A stretch of DNA of 64,000 bases from Glandiceps talaboti (lineage: Eukaryota > Hemichordata > Enteropneusta > Spengelidae): positions 18,008,484 through 18,072,483 of the forward strand of contig NC_135550.1 in assembly GCF_964340395.1 (NCBI RefSeq), written 5' to 3'. The translations under genes and the position numbers were made by a program. This document shows, in pieces, positions 1-13,916 of the stretch; position 1 is the stretch's first letter, and the number at the start of each line of letters is the position of its first letter. The notes under the pieces were generated by a model. That model saw only the letters and a list, made by a program, of their open reading frames with translations, was not told where the DNA came from and did no database searches.

Positions 1-3000
1 CCAAACTCTGCTGAACATTATGTTGTGTCTGTACATTGTGCACTTGTCAATAAACCAGTGTCATTTTCTGTACGGTGTACTTTAGGAGCCAGGTCAAAGA
101 TTGGAGCACTTTTCATTTTCAGAACATCATGATATATTGGTTCAATACACTTTCTATTCACCATTGAATAAACACAGGCGATGAAATTGAGGCCGAATAC
201 ATGCCGTATGTCACATGTGTGATGCATTCCAAAATCAATTCATAGTGAACACTTGTACGCATACTATGTGTATGTGTTGACTATATTGAAGTGTGCCACT
301 ATGTTTTATGAACTCTATAGTCTTCCCATGTGGCCAAGGCCATCCAATATGTAAAGATTGAAGCTAAAAACAAATGTGCACTCAAGGTTAAGGTGATGTA
401 TTGGATTTCTAAAACAAATATTGAACGCAAATTATAATGAGAGTTGTGCTTCAATATCAGGAAATAAATGTCATATTTTTACGATATATCTTTTATATGC
501 ATATGAACTGGTAAGTTTATGACCAACCTAATTGTTATGCATGTGGATAAAAAGTAAGTGGAAAACTATATAACTAACACCCACTGGGGTGAAACAGGTA
601 CTAGGTAGCTAAAACTTGTCGATTTTCAAGTAGATGGGGACATGATACATCAGTTGTATTACTGTTTCAGTGGATATGAAAGTATCACTACATGTTACTT
701 TCTAGTTTCCACTGGGCTTTGCATCTTGTCTGGACAATAATATTGTATTGGTTAGTGTTGTACCAGTATCAATAATAGAGGAATACAAGGGTCAGTGTCT
801 CTCAATAGCAGTAATAATACAACCCCCAATAGTCACCTCGTTGGGGTCAATTGGTATTTCCGGTGCTTAGCTGGGTCATGTTTTTTTAAAAGATCAGTGG
901 TAGATAAGCCGTGGGTATCTGCTCACCAGCTGTTGCAAATACCAGAAGGCTTAAAATCATTTCTGATCAGCCATTTTGTATTTATTTTTTTTTTGGCAGT
1001 TTGTATGGTAGCTATTTTGTGAGCATAGACACTGGAAGGGATTGACTGTTTAATGATATCACCTAGTACTAGAGTTGTGATTAATACAGCTGCTATTATA
1101 CATTTATTACTGCAAGGTTTAAGTAAAGGTTAATGTAGCTATGAAAAAACCCATCATTTTCATTTGAAGTAGTTTGTTTTGTTGTAAATTGTACTTGTTG
1201 TTATTGTGCAATTTATATCGGTCTTCAAAACATTAAACAGAAACAATTAACATGAATGCATATTTTGTAGTTCAAGGTTCACTGAATGCATATTTTGTAT
1301 TCCTTTGAACAACACTGTCTTACAAGACACAAAGCGTGCAATAAATCATATTTCTGTAATCAATACAATCAGCCTCATATTTAAGAAATCATGAAACAAA
1401 ATATGTACATTATACTGTACATTAGCATTAGTCATATTTTGAATAACATGTCTATCAAAATTGGATCGTTTCCTTCAAATTGTATGTCTGTGTATTTGAT
1501 ACCTAATTTTGTGTACTTAATCATTCTCCTAATAACTTGATATTATCCGTCACATCCTGTTTTGTATTTTATATATATAACCGTAGGGATTATATTAAAA
1601 ATGGAAATATTGTTTTTCCAGTCAGTCAGTGTATTGTTAGATATGTTTCCAGATTACTGCATAGGATCAATTTCCAATCCAGGAAATGACTAGCTGTTGT
1701 ATTTGTATGGTACTTATTGCTGTAGGCGGCTGTCTTTGTTGGAAATGTCAAAACAAAAGGCTTTAGTACTGGCAGCAGTCTGTTCAATTCCAGGATATGC
1801 CAGCTTCTGTCTTAGGTTGTGTGGGTTTTTTTTTTGTAAATTGTTATCATTTTAGTTGTAAATTTATGTTCATCAAGGTTATGTGGATATTTTCCTACAA
1901 AACACACCATACCACACCAATGGTGTGAGTTTACCTAGGCTGTCTGTTGTGTGATAGTTCAAACCACAGATAGCACTCCCACTAGCATGTAAACCTTATA
2001 TTTGATATTGCTATATTAATTGGTCAGATAATTTGCTGCTAATTGGACATGTGGGCTGTCTACTATGTAATTGGTTCCAGTAACAAATCACCCAACTCAC
2101 ACACATGATAATTGTCAATTAAAGTGACAAATTTTCACCAACATTCATCCTTTATACTTTCTCATTGTAGCTTTGGTTGACTTGTGCACACTGTGTACAT
2201 GTGTGCTGTTGACTTTACTATGTATGTACATGTATGTGTGGGTGTGGGCGTGTGTAACTCTCATTGTAGCTTTTGTTGCCCATTCAATCAAAGCAATATT
2301 GTCAAAGTTCATGCATACATGTACAAGGGAGATGATGGACATTGGTTTTAGAGAAAATTGACTACAAAGAACAACGATAGTCAATTTCAAATTTTCAAAT
2401 GCAAAAATGATGTAACTCTTCATATTTTACCTTATTACATACTACCAGGACTGAGGCTAGGCTATTTAGTTTAATGCTGGGTTTGCGTATGTGTAGTCAG
2501 ATTTACTCTCTGACACATTTACATAATCTCATTCATTTAGAATGACTGTTTATTATAAATCACTGTGCTATTGGCCAATAGTTTTAAAACGCCATACAAG
2601 TATTTGTGCAAAGATAACAATGGGGATGGATAGGTATGTAAGTGGATGAACATTGACATATATTCATCCAGGAACTAGACCCCACCCATAGCAACAGTCA
2701 AATGATGTACATTGCATTGATAACAACAGTATGCTTTATATAATAGCAACTAAGACCATAGCAACAGCCAAATACCAGTGCCCTTAGCTAAGATAACAGT
2801 GAGTCAAGCATTCAAATATAGACACAAATGTGCATAGCAACCATGAAGACACCCATAGATTATCTAAAACCAATAGTATCTTGTGCAAAGGTAACAGGGA
2901 TGGGTTTGAACCGATTCAAAAGAATACCTTGAAACCTTCTGAAAATTCAGTCATTGCCCAATATCTACACTTGTACTACAACGCCATTGGCACTATTTTT

Positions 3001-3048
3001 GGTGCTCAAGACAATCTAAATTTCACCCAATACATGTGCATATACACA

Positions 3049-3050
3049 TA

Positions 3051-3116
<66 letters not shown>
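3049..3116. repeat. (CA)n microsatellite
   Basis: Pure CA run of more than 30 repeats. Flanking open frames are shadows. Confidence 0.98.
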
Positions 3117-3120
<4 letters not shown>

Positions 3121-4827
3121 TCATCCCCTATATATACATGTATTCAAACAGACATCAACTCAATCACACACATACACACCCCTCCTCCATAGGCATGCAC
3201 ATCAACTTCTTCCCATATGCACATGCATTCCTCCCCCAGCCCTATTTCCCCAGTTCTGCTATTGCTACATGTGTGACATCAATAACCATGGAACCTGGTC
3301 CATGTTTTGCAAGGGTGTACAGCAATATTTTTATTCACAGCTTTTTGTTGTACATATGATATTTTACATACATGATATCAATGCATGTTGTTGCAACGTG
3401 GGTACACTGTAGATGTACCGAGTTGTATCATGGGTACTCTGTAGATGTAGAAGACACACAATGTCTATTGCTCAGCTGCACCAAGGAGATACTAAGCTAT
3501 ACCAAGTATTCAACCTCACATATTTAAACTGACTATTTTGAAGTAAATAGGATATTTTATTGGGTTCATAAGATTCCAGTGTGCGAAACTCGTTACCGTA
3601 GAGCGGGAAAGAGAGAGACATAGGGAAAACGTGAGTTTGGGCTTAAACCAGATTTCATTGAGATTGGGAGGGATTATTGTAACGTAGTTTTACACTCAAA
3701 AGGTGAATTACTTGATATGGGGGCAATGATTATAGCCATTTGTGAAACATATATTTATCAAAGTCTTCCTGCCTAATCATGTGATATAGTTGGGATTGAA
3801 AAGGGTTAGATGTATACATCTGTAAAAGCACTGCAAGTTAATAAATGCGCTGTGAGATGATTGGAAAGAGGTACAATCTTGCCTTTCAATACTAAATAGT
3901 TCAGATTTGATGTTTTCTTCTGTCATTAGTTAGTGCTGTTGACATGCTAGGAATACTCAAATTGGTGGATCAATATTTTGTAACCTTTTAACCATTTTTG
4001 TCCCAATTTACTGCAGGTACATTACAATTCTCCATCTTCCAAAACTTCTCTACCCTTGCTTTTGTCAGGGAAACTTTTTGCACACCTATGCCAGCTGGTA
4101 TTTGCAATGTGTCATTAAACCTGTAATTGTCAAATTTATGAGACAATTAATTAAAAATACTCTCTTTCTAGCGATTGTTATAGCATTGCATATTGCTAAC
4201 ATAAAAGATAAAATATGATTAAATCTGCATGGATTAGGTGACAGAAATTGAAGTGTTCAGTGGACAGTGTGCATGTTTTGTATCCAAGTTTTTAAGTGAT
4301 ATTGATGGTACTATTGCCACCTAGTTACTGAGCTCTTAAGCTCTTTCCAAGGCTTGGAAGGTGTTGACTTCCGCCCTTGTTAATATTTGTACAATCATAT
4401 CCATTGTTTCTAAGAATCAAAGATTTAATGATTTGGCAATGGTATGCCATTCAGCAGAAGAAGGCAAGGTATTGTTTTGACACCTCCTGTCGGGTATCGG
4501 TGACTTTTCTATTGATTAAAGTCGACTGGTCAATGTCATTCTCAGAGCAGCTTTACCAATAATAACCTAAAAGGTGTCCTAAGAACATAACGAATGTAAA
4601 CGTTGGATGTATTGATCGTATCAGCACAACAAGATGGCTGAAGGTTATTTACTGTACGTTGTAGCTTATTTCATTATCAATGCTATTGAAATAAACTACT
4701 AAAATACACCATATTGTAAAAAAAAAAAAAATTGAACAATATTTGTAACATTTCTTCCCGAATTGTGATCGGTTAAATACAAAAGGTACCAAGAAGTTGT
4801 ATTTTTGTTGTATTTTTGTTTTATTTA

Positions 4828-4858
4828 TGGGGGGAGGGGGGGGGGGGGGGGGGGGGGT
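4828..4858 (+). repeat. Poly-G tract
   Basis: About 30 bp almost entirely G (one A), G-quadruplex-prone. Smaller G runs occur at 52973-52983 and 56729-56739. Confidence 0.95.
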
Positions 4859-5914
4859 TGTTCTTTGTGTTTTGTGTGAACACAAGTGATAACCATACAT
4901 CAACCAAGTGATGACAATTTGGTATTTGTTTTGTGAATAGGACCGTGACAAAAGGATAGACCATAGCCATCTCCAAGGTCTATGGGTAAACTAAAAATAG
5001 AATGTACAAGTATGAGTGTGGAGTATCAGAGTATACATGTAGATGGACCAAAATAATTGGATCATAAATTAAACACTAATTATAGATGACATTTTTGTAC
5101 TATGATCTATAAATTATAATCATCGTATTGACCAACAATTAAAACTCAAGCACTTGCATATTGCTGGTATAAAATACTTTCTATCTTTGGCATAAACATA
5201 AACGTATTGTAATCATAAAATAAACTGAAAACCCATGAACAACACTGTTGATTTAATATATATATATATATATATACCACAGATTACTAGAATAAGTGTA
5301 CATGAATGCATAGCATGATAGTCTGGTTGAATCAGTAGTTATATTTGACAAAAATTAAGATACAGTCAGTATATGCCAGTCAAGGCCACTGAAGACCAGT
5401 GATGATTCTGATGATGACTATGATAATTATCACATTACTTGCATTGTAATAACCAACCTTCAATAGATCATTTCCATACCAAAAGGCAGTTGTAGACTCA
5501 TACAACACATGTATGTATGATGGAGTGCCAGTAGGTATGCACGCATGATGAAAACACAGCTGTGTTACAAAAACAGTACATTGAGAGAGATGACAACAGG
5601 TTTTTCCCAGATGCAATCACTGTGATCATGTAATCGATGTGGGAGTTGTTCTCTGTTGGGTCAAATTTATGGCCACATTTGTATTCAGCATGCTCCATTC
5701 TTTCCACTATGCAGGCACATTTCTGAGCAATATTCATTCATTCATGTCGTTCATTGATTTCATCTGAATGGAAAAATATACACATTTTCACATCTGTTTG
5801 GGGCGCAACAAATTTTAATCAACAAAATCTGCAGCATTTGATGTTTTGGTGTTGTCATTCATGGCTATACTGTTATTGTTTTGTCTTATAATATTAAGCT
5901 TTAGGTGTTCCAAC

Positions 5915-5968
<54 letters not shown>

Positions 5969-6078
5969 TGTGTGTGTGCGTGTGCGCGCGTGCATGTGTG
6001 CGTGTGTGTGTCTGTCTGTTTCTGTGTGTCTGTGTGTGTGAATTTGTGTATGTATATATGTATGTGTGTGTATCATCC
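5915..6078. repeat. (TG)n compound microsatellite
   Basis: TG run from 5917, interrupted after 5990 by GCGCGCG, TCTG and TATG variants; open frames on both strands are artefacts of the repeat. Confidence 0.95.
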
Positions 6079-8183
6079 AGTGTGTGTATCATCCAGTATG
6101 CCCAGCTTTTGTCTCTAAATATGCAAGTGATGTATGAATCCAAACTTAACATTGAACAAACAACATGATACAAGGTAACTATTATTATGAGGCTATTAAT
6201 GTTCCTGTAGGAAATAAAAATGAATGCAGTGATACCTGTACTTTGTTAGGGTTCTTGTAAACATAGCTCAAAACTAGAAAACAAACTTGTATTTTGTACT
6301 GCTACTTTGTGAATTTGTTTATATACAAGCAAAATTGAAGAGTACACCAAAACATGTAAAATATGTAGTCGGCCTCAGATGGTGAAAAAGGGTTGTGACG
6401 CACCATGAAAAAATAGTTAGTTGCCCCTTGGAAAATTTCTAAAAGTTGACACCTATGTCAGAGGTGAAACATGAAGGGCATTAACCTTGATAGAGCAAGG
6501 CAAATGTAGCAAAGAAGTTGGTCAAACAAATTTTATTTTATTGGTCTATACAGATAAGTAATTGTGGAACATGTGCATATTGTAACAGATTTGTCCTAAG
6601 GGAAATTAAAAAAGATAGAATGCATATTTTTACAGTCAACTTTGAAGTGTTGTTTGTTCTAAAAGTATTGGTGTATACTAAAGTATAAAGGTTTTATCCA
6701 AGGATTTCTTGTTGTCTGTAGTATTTCCTGTGTTTACCTTAAACTTACATGTAAAAGTTTATATTTTGGCCAGATATGTTCATCCAGGGCAAGTATTTTG
6801 CGGACAGCCACGTAGGTAACATTCTCGGTATGGCCACAACTGATAGCAGAAGTTGTAATATAAGCAAAGCTCACAACTGAAGTAAACAGTTGTTGTAGTG
6901 ACACTTTCTGTCTAGACCCTTTACAGGTTTTGTCAATGTGTGTGAGAATGATACATCATTAGTTTATGAAATGAGTACAGTGTACAAGATGTCTGTTGGG
7001 AAAACCTTTATCTGTCCTGCAGCTGGACAAATCTATTCCTACTTCCAGGAATTCAAAGATGTCCTGTCATAAACCTTGAGGAGATGTTGATACATTGTTC
7101 CATCACATCTGTCCTTGCAAAATTCCATATGGAAAGAACTCAAAAAACACTGCAACTATGTTTAAAGTCCAGCAAACAGAAAAGAAGGATGTGTGAAGCA
7201 AGGATGGAGTGAACTTTTGATACATACATGTAGGTTCCTGTTCTGTAGTAGGATGAGTACTGTAACACTTTCACATTGATGTACAGCATCCACCCCAGGA
7301 TATATGGATATTATATAGGCATAAAATCATGAATTATTGTGTAGTATAATTCATGTGATAAGTATTGATGATTTGACATAAGGAAATACATGTATAGTAC
7401 AACACTGTTTTTATAAGTCATTCACATTGAAAAATAACTGATTTCAAAATGGTCCTGTTACAACTATTGCAGCTTTTAATGTATTATTATTATTACTATT
7501 ATTATTTTAATTCTTAAAGAACGCACTACACGTACATCTCAGTGAATTGTACACAACAAAGTAAAACAAAAAAACAAAAAACACACATAATTAATGTTCA
7601 TGAAACAATGGGAATTAAAATACAATCAATACTGATTATTATTTTTGTTTTGAGATCTACAAATGTATAATGTAAATTACTGTGCCCTTTATTCTTCTTT
7701 CACCTGCCTGACTCACTGAACACCAAAACAGACCATGTGTACAGATAACACTTGACAATTTCTTGAAGAAACGACACCTAATTTACATAATTAAGAAATT
7801 CTAAAGGCTGAAGACAGTGTGAAAACTGTCCAGTCAGTGTCTGATAAAAAGGTGATGAAGACTTCCTGTTTAACACTTGAAAGAAACATATGATGCCCAA
7901 AATAGAGATAAGATCTCTTCTTCCACCCATCTCATATACACTTATTTGTGATGGATGCATAAAGGTGTTGTTGGAAACAGAGAGATCTCTGAAGACTTTG
8001 AAATATGCACATAAATATACACAGAGGAATAATATATTTAGATGTCATGAAGGAGTTTTGTCATGTAATTTGTAATTTCATTACATCATGAAGAGTGTAA
8101 TTATTCATTCCTATGTCTGAAATTCAGGCCATCAGACATCTCCCCATAAATATATCTAGGTAAAATACTCAGTTAAACTACAA

Positions 8184-8184
<1 letters not shown>

Positions 8185-8245
<61 letters not shown>

Positions 8246-8252
8246 CGCATGC

Positions 8253-8297
<45 letters not shown>
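8185..8297. repeat. (TG)n(CG)n(AT)n compound microsatellite
   Basis: About 52 bp of TG, then a GCGCGCGCGC stretch, then about 40 bp of AT. Three alternating purine-pyrimidine tracts in a row. Confidence 0.97.
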
Positions 8298-8299
<2 letters not shown>

Positions 8300-10629
8300 T
8301 TTCCCCAAAAATGTTCATCAACATGGTAAATCAAATGATTTACATATATTATGTGTATTTATACATTATAATGTATGTAAATCATACTTACTTTTGTTTT
8401 GCAGCAGATAGAAAAATACCTACATGTACTAGTCAGTTATTTAAGAAAGTATATGAGCAAAAACTCATCATTTTTGTGCTGGGTAGATTTACCATATTCC
8501 TTTAGTACATGTACTTTCACATATTCATGTGCCAAACCATCAATCAGACAGACAGACAAACAGATAGAAATATTTCGACCTACCTACATATACCTTTACA
8601 CATATATATATAAACACACGCATACGCATACGCACACACACACAGGCACACACATATCTACCAGACAGGTCTTTGACCTTTAGGCCACCCATAGCAATCA
8701 AACCAAACTGACAAGACAGGGGCGTAAACCTTGTATGCACTCATTTGACATTTGATGTGTTTGGACAACTTGTAAACAGATATGGGGACTATATTATGGA
8801 GTGATGCCCTCACACTGGGTGTGGTCTTAGTACATTACATACAAATCTGAGTGAAGAATGATGACAGAATAGTATTCTGTATATGAATACATAAAACACT
8901 GACAGAATGGTGTATTGTATATATGAATATATAAATGTCTATGAATGGGAGTTTGTACTTCAGTAAAATGATACAGTCATAGCAGTGGGATGGTCAGATT
9001 TTTCCTGGTATCCTTTATCATGAAACTGTATCCAGAAAGAAGATACTGTATTCTGGTAGAGTTTTAATCAGTTCTAAGTGTGAGTTCTCGAAGATATCTC
9101 CGATCATTGACAATTTTGCTTTCTCCCGCATTTATCCAACAGGAAAATATGTGGTGATATCATTGTGTGCTAGCCAATATCCATTAAACTGTGGAGTACA
9201 CAGTAGCACAGTGAAATCTGTGAGCAATAGCTGATATTTCATTCATCACACAGGTTTATAGCATGGCATGGAATGGAGATTTTACAAACTTGATGACTTG
9301 GCTGCTGGTATCGAAAGAACTGTAAAAATGAGTGCCTATAAAAGTTGATAGTAAATAGTTGTTGACTATCAGGGGGTGGAACCAACCCCATTCATCAGTA
9401 TGGAATTCCACTGTCAAGCACTGCTGGCGACCTTTCAACAAACGAGTCTGTGATTGTTGTACGTTCAGTTATGCAGTCTTTGCAGTGGGCAAGGAACATG
9501 TTCAGGTTTCTGTCAGACTTGACAAACATGATATGACGGAAATGCCAGCTTTAGTGTACTGAAGTAGTTGCAGAAAGTTTACCACTGGTCTGATTTCAAA
9601 ATGTATATATTGACTACAAAAATGATACTTGTACAGATGAAATTTGTTGTCAGTGTATGAACTTTTGTGTTGGTAAAACAAGTGACATCCTTGTGGTCCT
9701 ACTGACAAAAGTGATAATTGATAGTAAGTCAAGACTCATAATTCAGAGTTTAGTGGTTTTATGGTCGGAAATAGTTGGTGTCTCAAGGAAATACCGCAAT
9801 GAAATATCAAGGAAGTGGTAGCCATTCCTTCCTCAAAGTTGTAAACATAGAAAACATGGGTTTTCCCACCGAATAAGGATGTATATTTCAGGACGCATTA
9901 TGATCATATGCCCACAATCACCTCACCACAAATTGGAAACAGAACAATTCAAAGGACAGACATTTTATAATTTGTAATGTATTAAGTCATGCAACTTTCC
10001 TTTGCTGTCAAAATGCCAGACAGAAAGTTGTCAGTCTGTGCTACTTACATGTACACGGTTACCATGTATGTGTTATAGTATAGCAAGTCTAATAATGTAG
10101 TTTATTATTATTTAACATACATGTATTGGTGATTATATATTTATATATTAATGGACTCAAAATTATGTGTAAAAACATATAATCTAAAGAGCATTAATTA
10201 CACAAAAACAGATGAACATTAAATAGAGTAATAAATATATAACACATAAAATAACAAAAACAACTACATGATCAAAATACATGTATGGTGAGAATCAATT
10301 ATAGTTTGTTAACCTATGTAAATATAGCAAAACATGGAAAAGTACAATGGTTCCATTGAATGCTTCTAAGTTCTACACCCAGGAAGGAGTGGTGGGGGTC
10401 TGAAATGCATGATTATTATAAAGAGGTGTTTTCTAGAGGGAATTATGTAATATACCCAATGTGGTTATAGCTTTGATATTACTTATTAGTGATCTGTCAG
10501 ATAAATTACTAGCCAAATATTCATCCATACAAAAATACAATAATGAGTGGGATTTACCAAGTATTGAGGAAGAATGAATGAATGGGTGGGTGAGTGAGTG
10601 AGTGAGTGAGTGGATTGATATCCCCCAAC

Positions 10630-11460
10630 TAGCTAGTACAGTGAATATAGTCAGTATGACCCTACTAATAGTAATACAGTGAATATAGTCAGTGTGACCC
10701 TACTAGTACAGTGAATATAGTCAGTATGACCCTACTAGTACAGTGAATATAGTCAGTATGACCCAACTAGTACAGTGAATATAGTCAGTATGACCCTACT
10801 AGTACAGTGAATATAGTCAGTGTGACCCTACTAGTACAGTGAATATGGTCAGTATGACCCTACTAATACAGTGAATATAGTCAGTGTGACCCTACTAGTA
10901 CAGTGAATATAGTCAGTATGACCCTACTAGTACAGTGAATATAGTCTGTATGACCCTACTAGTACAGCGAATATAGTCAGTGTGACCCTACTAGTACAGT
11001 GAATATAGTCTGTATGACCCTACTAGTACAGTGAATATAGTCAGTATGACCCTACTAGTACAGTGAATATAGTCTGTATGACCCTACTAGTACAGTGAAT
11101 ATAGTCAGTGTGACCCTACTAGTACAGTGAATATAGTCTGTATGACCCTACTAGTACAGTGAATATAGTCAGTGTGACCCTACTAGTACAGTGAATATAG
11201 TCAGTATGACCCTACTAGTACAGTGAATATAGTCAGTGTGACCCTACTAGTACAGTGAATATAGTCAGTATGACCCTACTAGTACAGTGAATATAGTCAG
11301 TATGACCCTACTAGTACAGTGAATATAGTCAGTGTGACCCTACTAATACAGTGAATATAGTCAGTGTGACCCTACTAGTACAGTGAATATAGTCAGTATG
11401 ACCCTACTAGTACAGTGAATATAGTCAGTATGACCCTACTAGTACAGTGAATATAGTCAG
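10630..11460. repeat. 32-bp minisatellite (about 26 copies)
   Basis: Units with ctactagtacagtgaatata then gtcagtatgacc, precise 32-bp period, each with the palindrome ACTAGT. Three variants at one site: tcagtatg, tcagtgtg and tctgtatg; the tctgtatg type is confined to an interior block (10940-11140) where it alternates with the other types. It is preceded by a short (GAGT)n tract at 10586-10613. Confidence 0.97.
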
Positions 11461-11907
11461 CCCTGAATGAGTCACTACATATAAATAGATTCATTGATAT
11501 TCATGTCTAATTGCACAATGCCACATCAAAGCACGTGTCATCTCTCTATTCCTTTACTATACTGTTATCAGGGATATTTGATTTTGTTTTGAAGTGAAAC
11601 AATTTTGGAGGACATGTATAATCTTGAGTAAACATCATGAATGATTATAAATGCATATTCCAAACATGTTGCAATAGATACTGATGGAAGACTATTCTGG
11701 TGAAAATTTGATGACTCAAGCTCAGATAAATAAAGTCACAGGTATACTTCTAAAAATAAATCAATGGTTTTAAAATATTGGCATGTAAGAAAGTATGAAA
11801 TTGTGGACAATTATGAAGGAATTAATCTATTATTAATTTATAATCTATAATCTATAATTTTTTTTTTCATTCATAAAGTTGCTGGTATATTTTTGACAAT
11901 AATGGTT

Positions 11908-12102
11908 TTAAAATAGTAAAATATTTATGTACTCCATAACATAAAATGATGAACTTTATGAAAATTATGAGACTAGTTCACCCCAAATCATGCCAGTTCA
12001 CCCCAAATATTAAAATATTTGTATGCATGTACTCCATAACATAAAATGATGAACTTTATGAAAATTATGAGAGACTAATTCACCCCAGATCACATTCATG
12101 TC
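11908..12102. repeat. Tandem duplication of about 95 bp
   Basis: Two adjacent copies share tactccataacataaaatga, tgaactttatgaaaattatg and agttcacccca/aattcacccca segments. They are near-identical apart from one short insertion. No gene seen. Confidence 0.85.
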
Positions 12103-12659
12103 AGTTATTTTTGAATGTTGAACATAAAGATTTATCTTCAGTCAACACCCAAACTGAACCTACCTCCTACGAGTCTGACACTTTCTATCCTGAAACTGAA
12201 ATTCAAAACCATAAACTATTATTTTTTCACGTTAATGTGCCAGATACATTAAAACAAAACAAAAATAGACCTCAATTTATTTATTATTTCATAACTGATT
12301 TTAGACAGACATAGAGATGTTGCATAATGTCAGCATACATATCCCCAATTATTCATCATCATAGTTTGAAATATTTCAATTTGTGTGATGTCTCAGATCA
12401 GAAATGTGTGGGTGGAGGCAGGCTGGACATAGTGTGGTGGGAGTGTTGTAGCACTCACATGTAATTGAAAAGTTTTATTTCAAAAGTCCTACAGCACCAG
12501 TATGAGGTGCCACTCCATTGATCAATATCACAGAGACATGTATTTATTTATGTAACAAAAGATACTGAAGACTGCTGTGATATGCCATGGACTCTTCACC
12601 CATGCTTTATCGTTAATGTTCCGTGTCGTAGTCAAAACCATACATCTATGTTAACATAG

Positions 12660-12760
12660 TGATGAACTGTCACACCCCATTGCAATACAGTGTAGACGAC
12701 AGGCACCCTGTAGTTCTTCCCCGGTAGTTTCTCAAACGATGGTTCGCCTAGTTTTAATAA
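12660..12760. repeat. Dispersed direct repeat, copy 1
   Basis: Shares tgtcacacc(c/a)cattgcaata, then cctgtagttcttcc and ttctcaaa(c/g)gatggttc with 13374-13465 in the same orientation, about 715 bp away. Not recognised as a known family. Confidence 0.7.
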
Positions 12761-13373
12761 TACCAGGGGACTTTGCTTGTCAGTTTCTAAATTTTGTATT
12801 CCCGGTTCACTTTTGATAACTTTTGGAAGCCGTCTGTCTGTGATTTAAAATTCTCTGATATTACAATGGTGTCAAAAGTGACAGGTATGATATAAAGGAT
12901 GAAAGTGAAAGTTACTTAGTATACGTAATAGAGATTACAATGAAACCATCCAAGTTTTTCCATTTATGACTGAATTCCTGAGTGGCAATAAGAGAAAGCG
13001 ACCCTATAAAAGCTGACATCCCAGTGTAGTTTGTAATAAAACAGACTTTAATTAGAAACCTGGTTGAAGGTTTTTATTTATTTATTTTTTTACAATTTTT
13101 TTCATTCGAATGCTAATAGGCATCGTTTCACTTTTATAATCAAACTAATGACAATTTAATACCAAGAAATGCTACACCCATGATTTCTAATATTTACCAG
13201 GAAAATAAACGTATTAAGCAAGAAATTCTTACAGTAGCTACATTTTTGGAGAGTTATGTCATTGTTTGGGATAATGAATCAACTTCATTAAAAATGAATG
13301 AAATGAAAATTTGTCAAACAACACAAGTCAGGCTTTTCAGAGAAAAAAAGATATGCATTATAACACAGTAATA

Positions 13374-13468
13374 AAACAGTCACACCACATTGCAATACAA
13401 TTAATAGATAACAGACATCCTGTAGTTCTTCCAGGTAATTTCTCAAAGGATGGTTCACCTACATGTGT
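13374..13468. repeat. Dispersed direct repeat, copy 2
   Basis: Second copy of the 12.66-kb sequence (cacaccacattgcaatacaa, cctgtagttcttcc, ctcaaaggatggttcacct). The open frame 13311-13523 across it is not supported as coding. Confidence 0.7.
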
Positions 13469-13916
13469 AGTTAACCATGCGTTAAACCAGTTTACACTGT
13501 ACAAGTCCAGAGACCTATCATAGTTGTGTACTAGATGTATTGGTGGCTAGTTTGAGGTAGCAAGTGTTCTTTAAGTTCCAGGTCTCATCGACTAGTCGAA
13601 TACACATTCAGATATTGGCAGGTGAATGTGAACAATCAAACAGATATCAGATTATAATGGTTAATAACGATTTATGCAGACCAAACAATGGTACAACTGA
13701 CTATGAATATTAGATGTATATGCAATTAGTGTAATGATATTCCTAAAATAAAATCATAAAAGATAATAATTAGAACAGCCAGAACTATTGACAACACATA
13801 TGTTAATAATGTTCATTTAATGCATTATTTAATTATTTTTTGTAATACTTGTCATCAGGCAGTTAAATGTAATACAATTATGTCTATCATGTGATTTGTA
13901 TCCAGATCTTTGCTTG

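Larger units (their letters stand above)
1..10585. other. Non-coding, probably SAMD4 intron 1 or upstream DNA
   Basis: Apart from the microsatellites listed I see no exon, RNA gene or recognisable element. Open frames are short, unrelated to known families and without splice-consistent conservation. Small AT runs occur at 5256-5276, and an ATT-rich stretch near 7480-7510. Confidence 0.6.

Noticed and set aside
10630-11460. CRISPR-like regular repeats
   Set aside because: The repeats are contiguous without unique spacers, and the DNA is animal nuclear; the same applies to the other arrays.
13621-13650. gtgaatgtgaacaatcaaac, which reads like the ECEQ motif of the missing Smaug N-terminal exon
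   Set aside because: Only four residues agree; the conserved Trp-Asn before and the Val-Ala-Leu after are absent, and no flanking donor fits.
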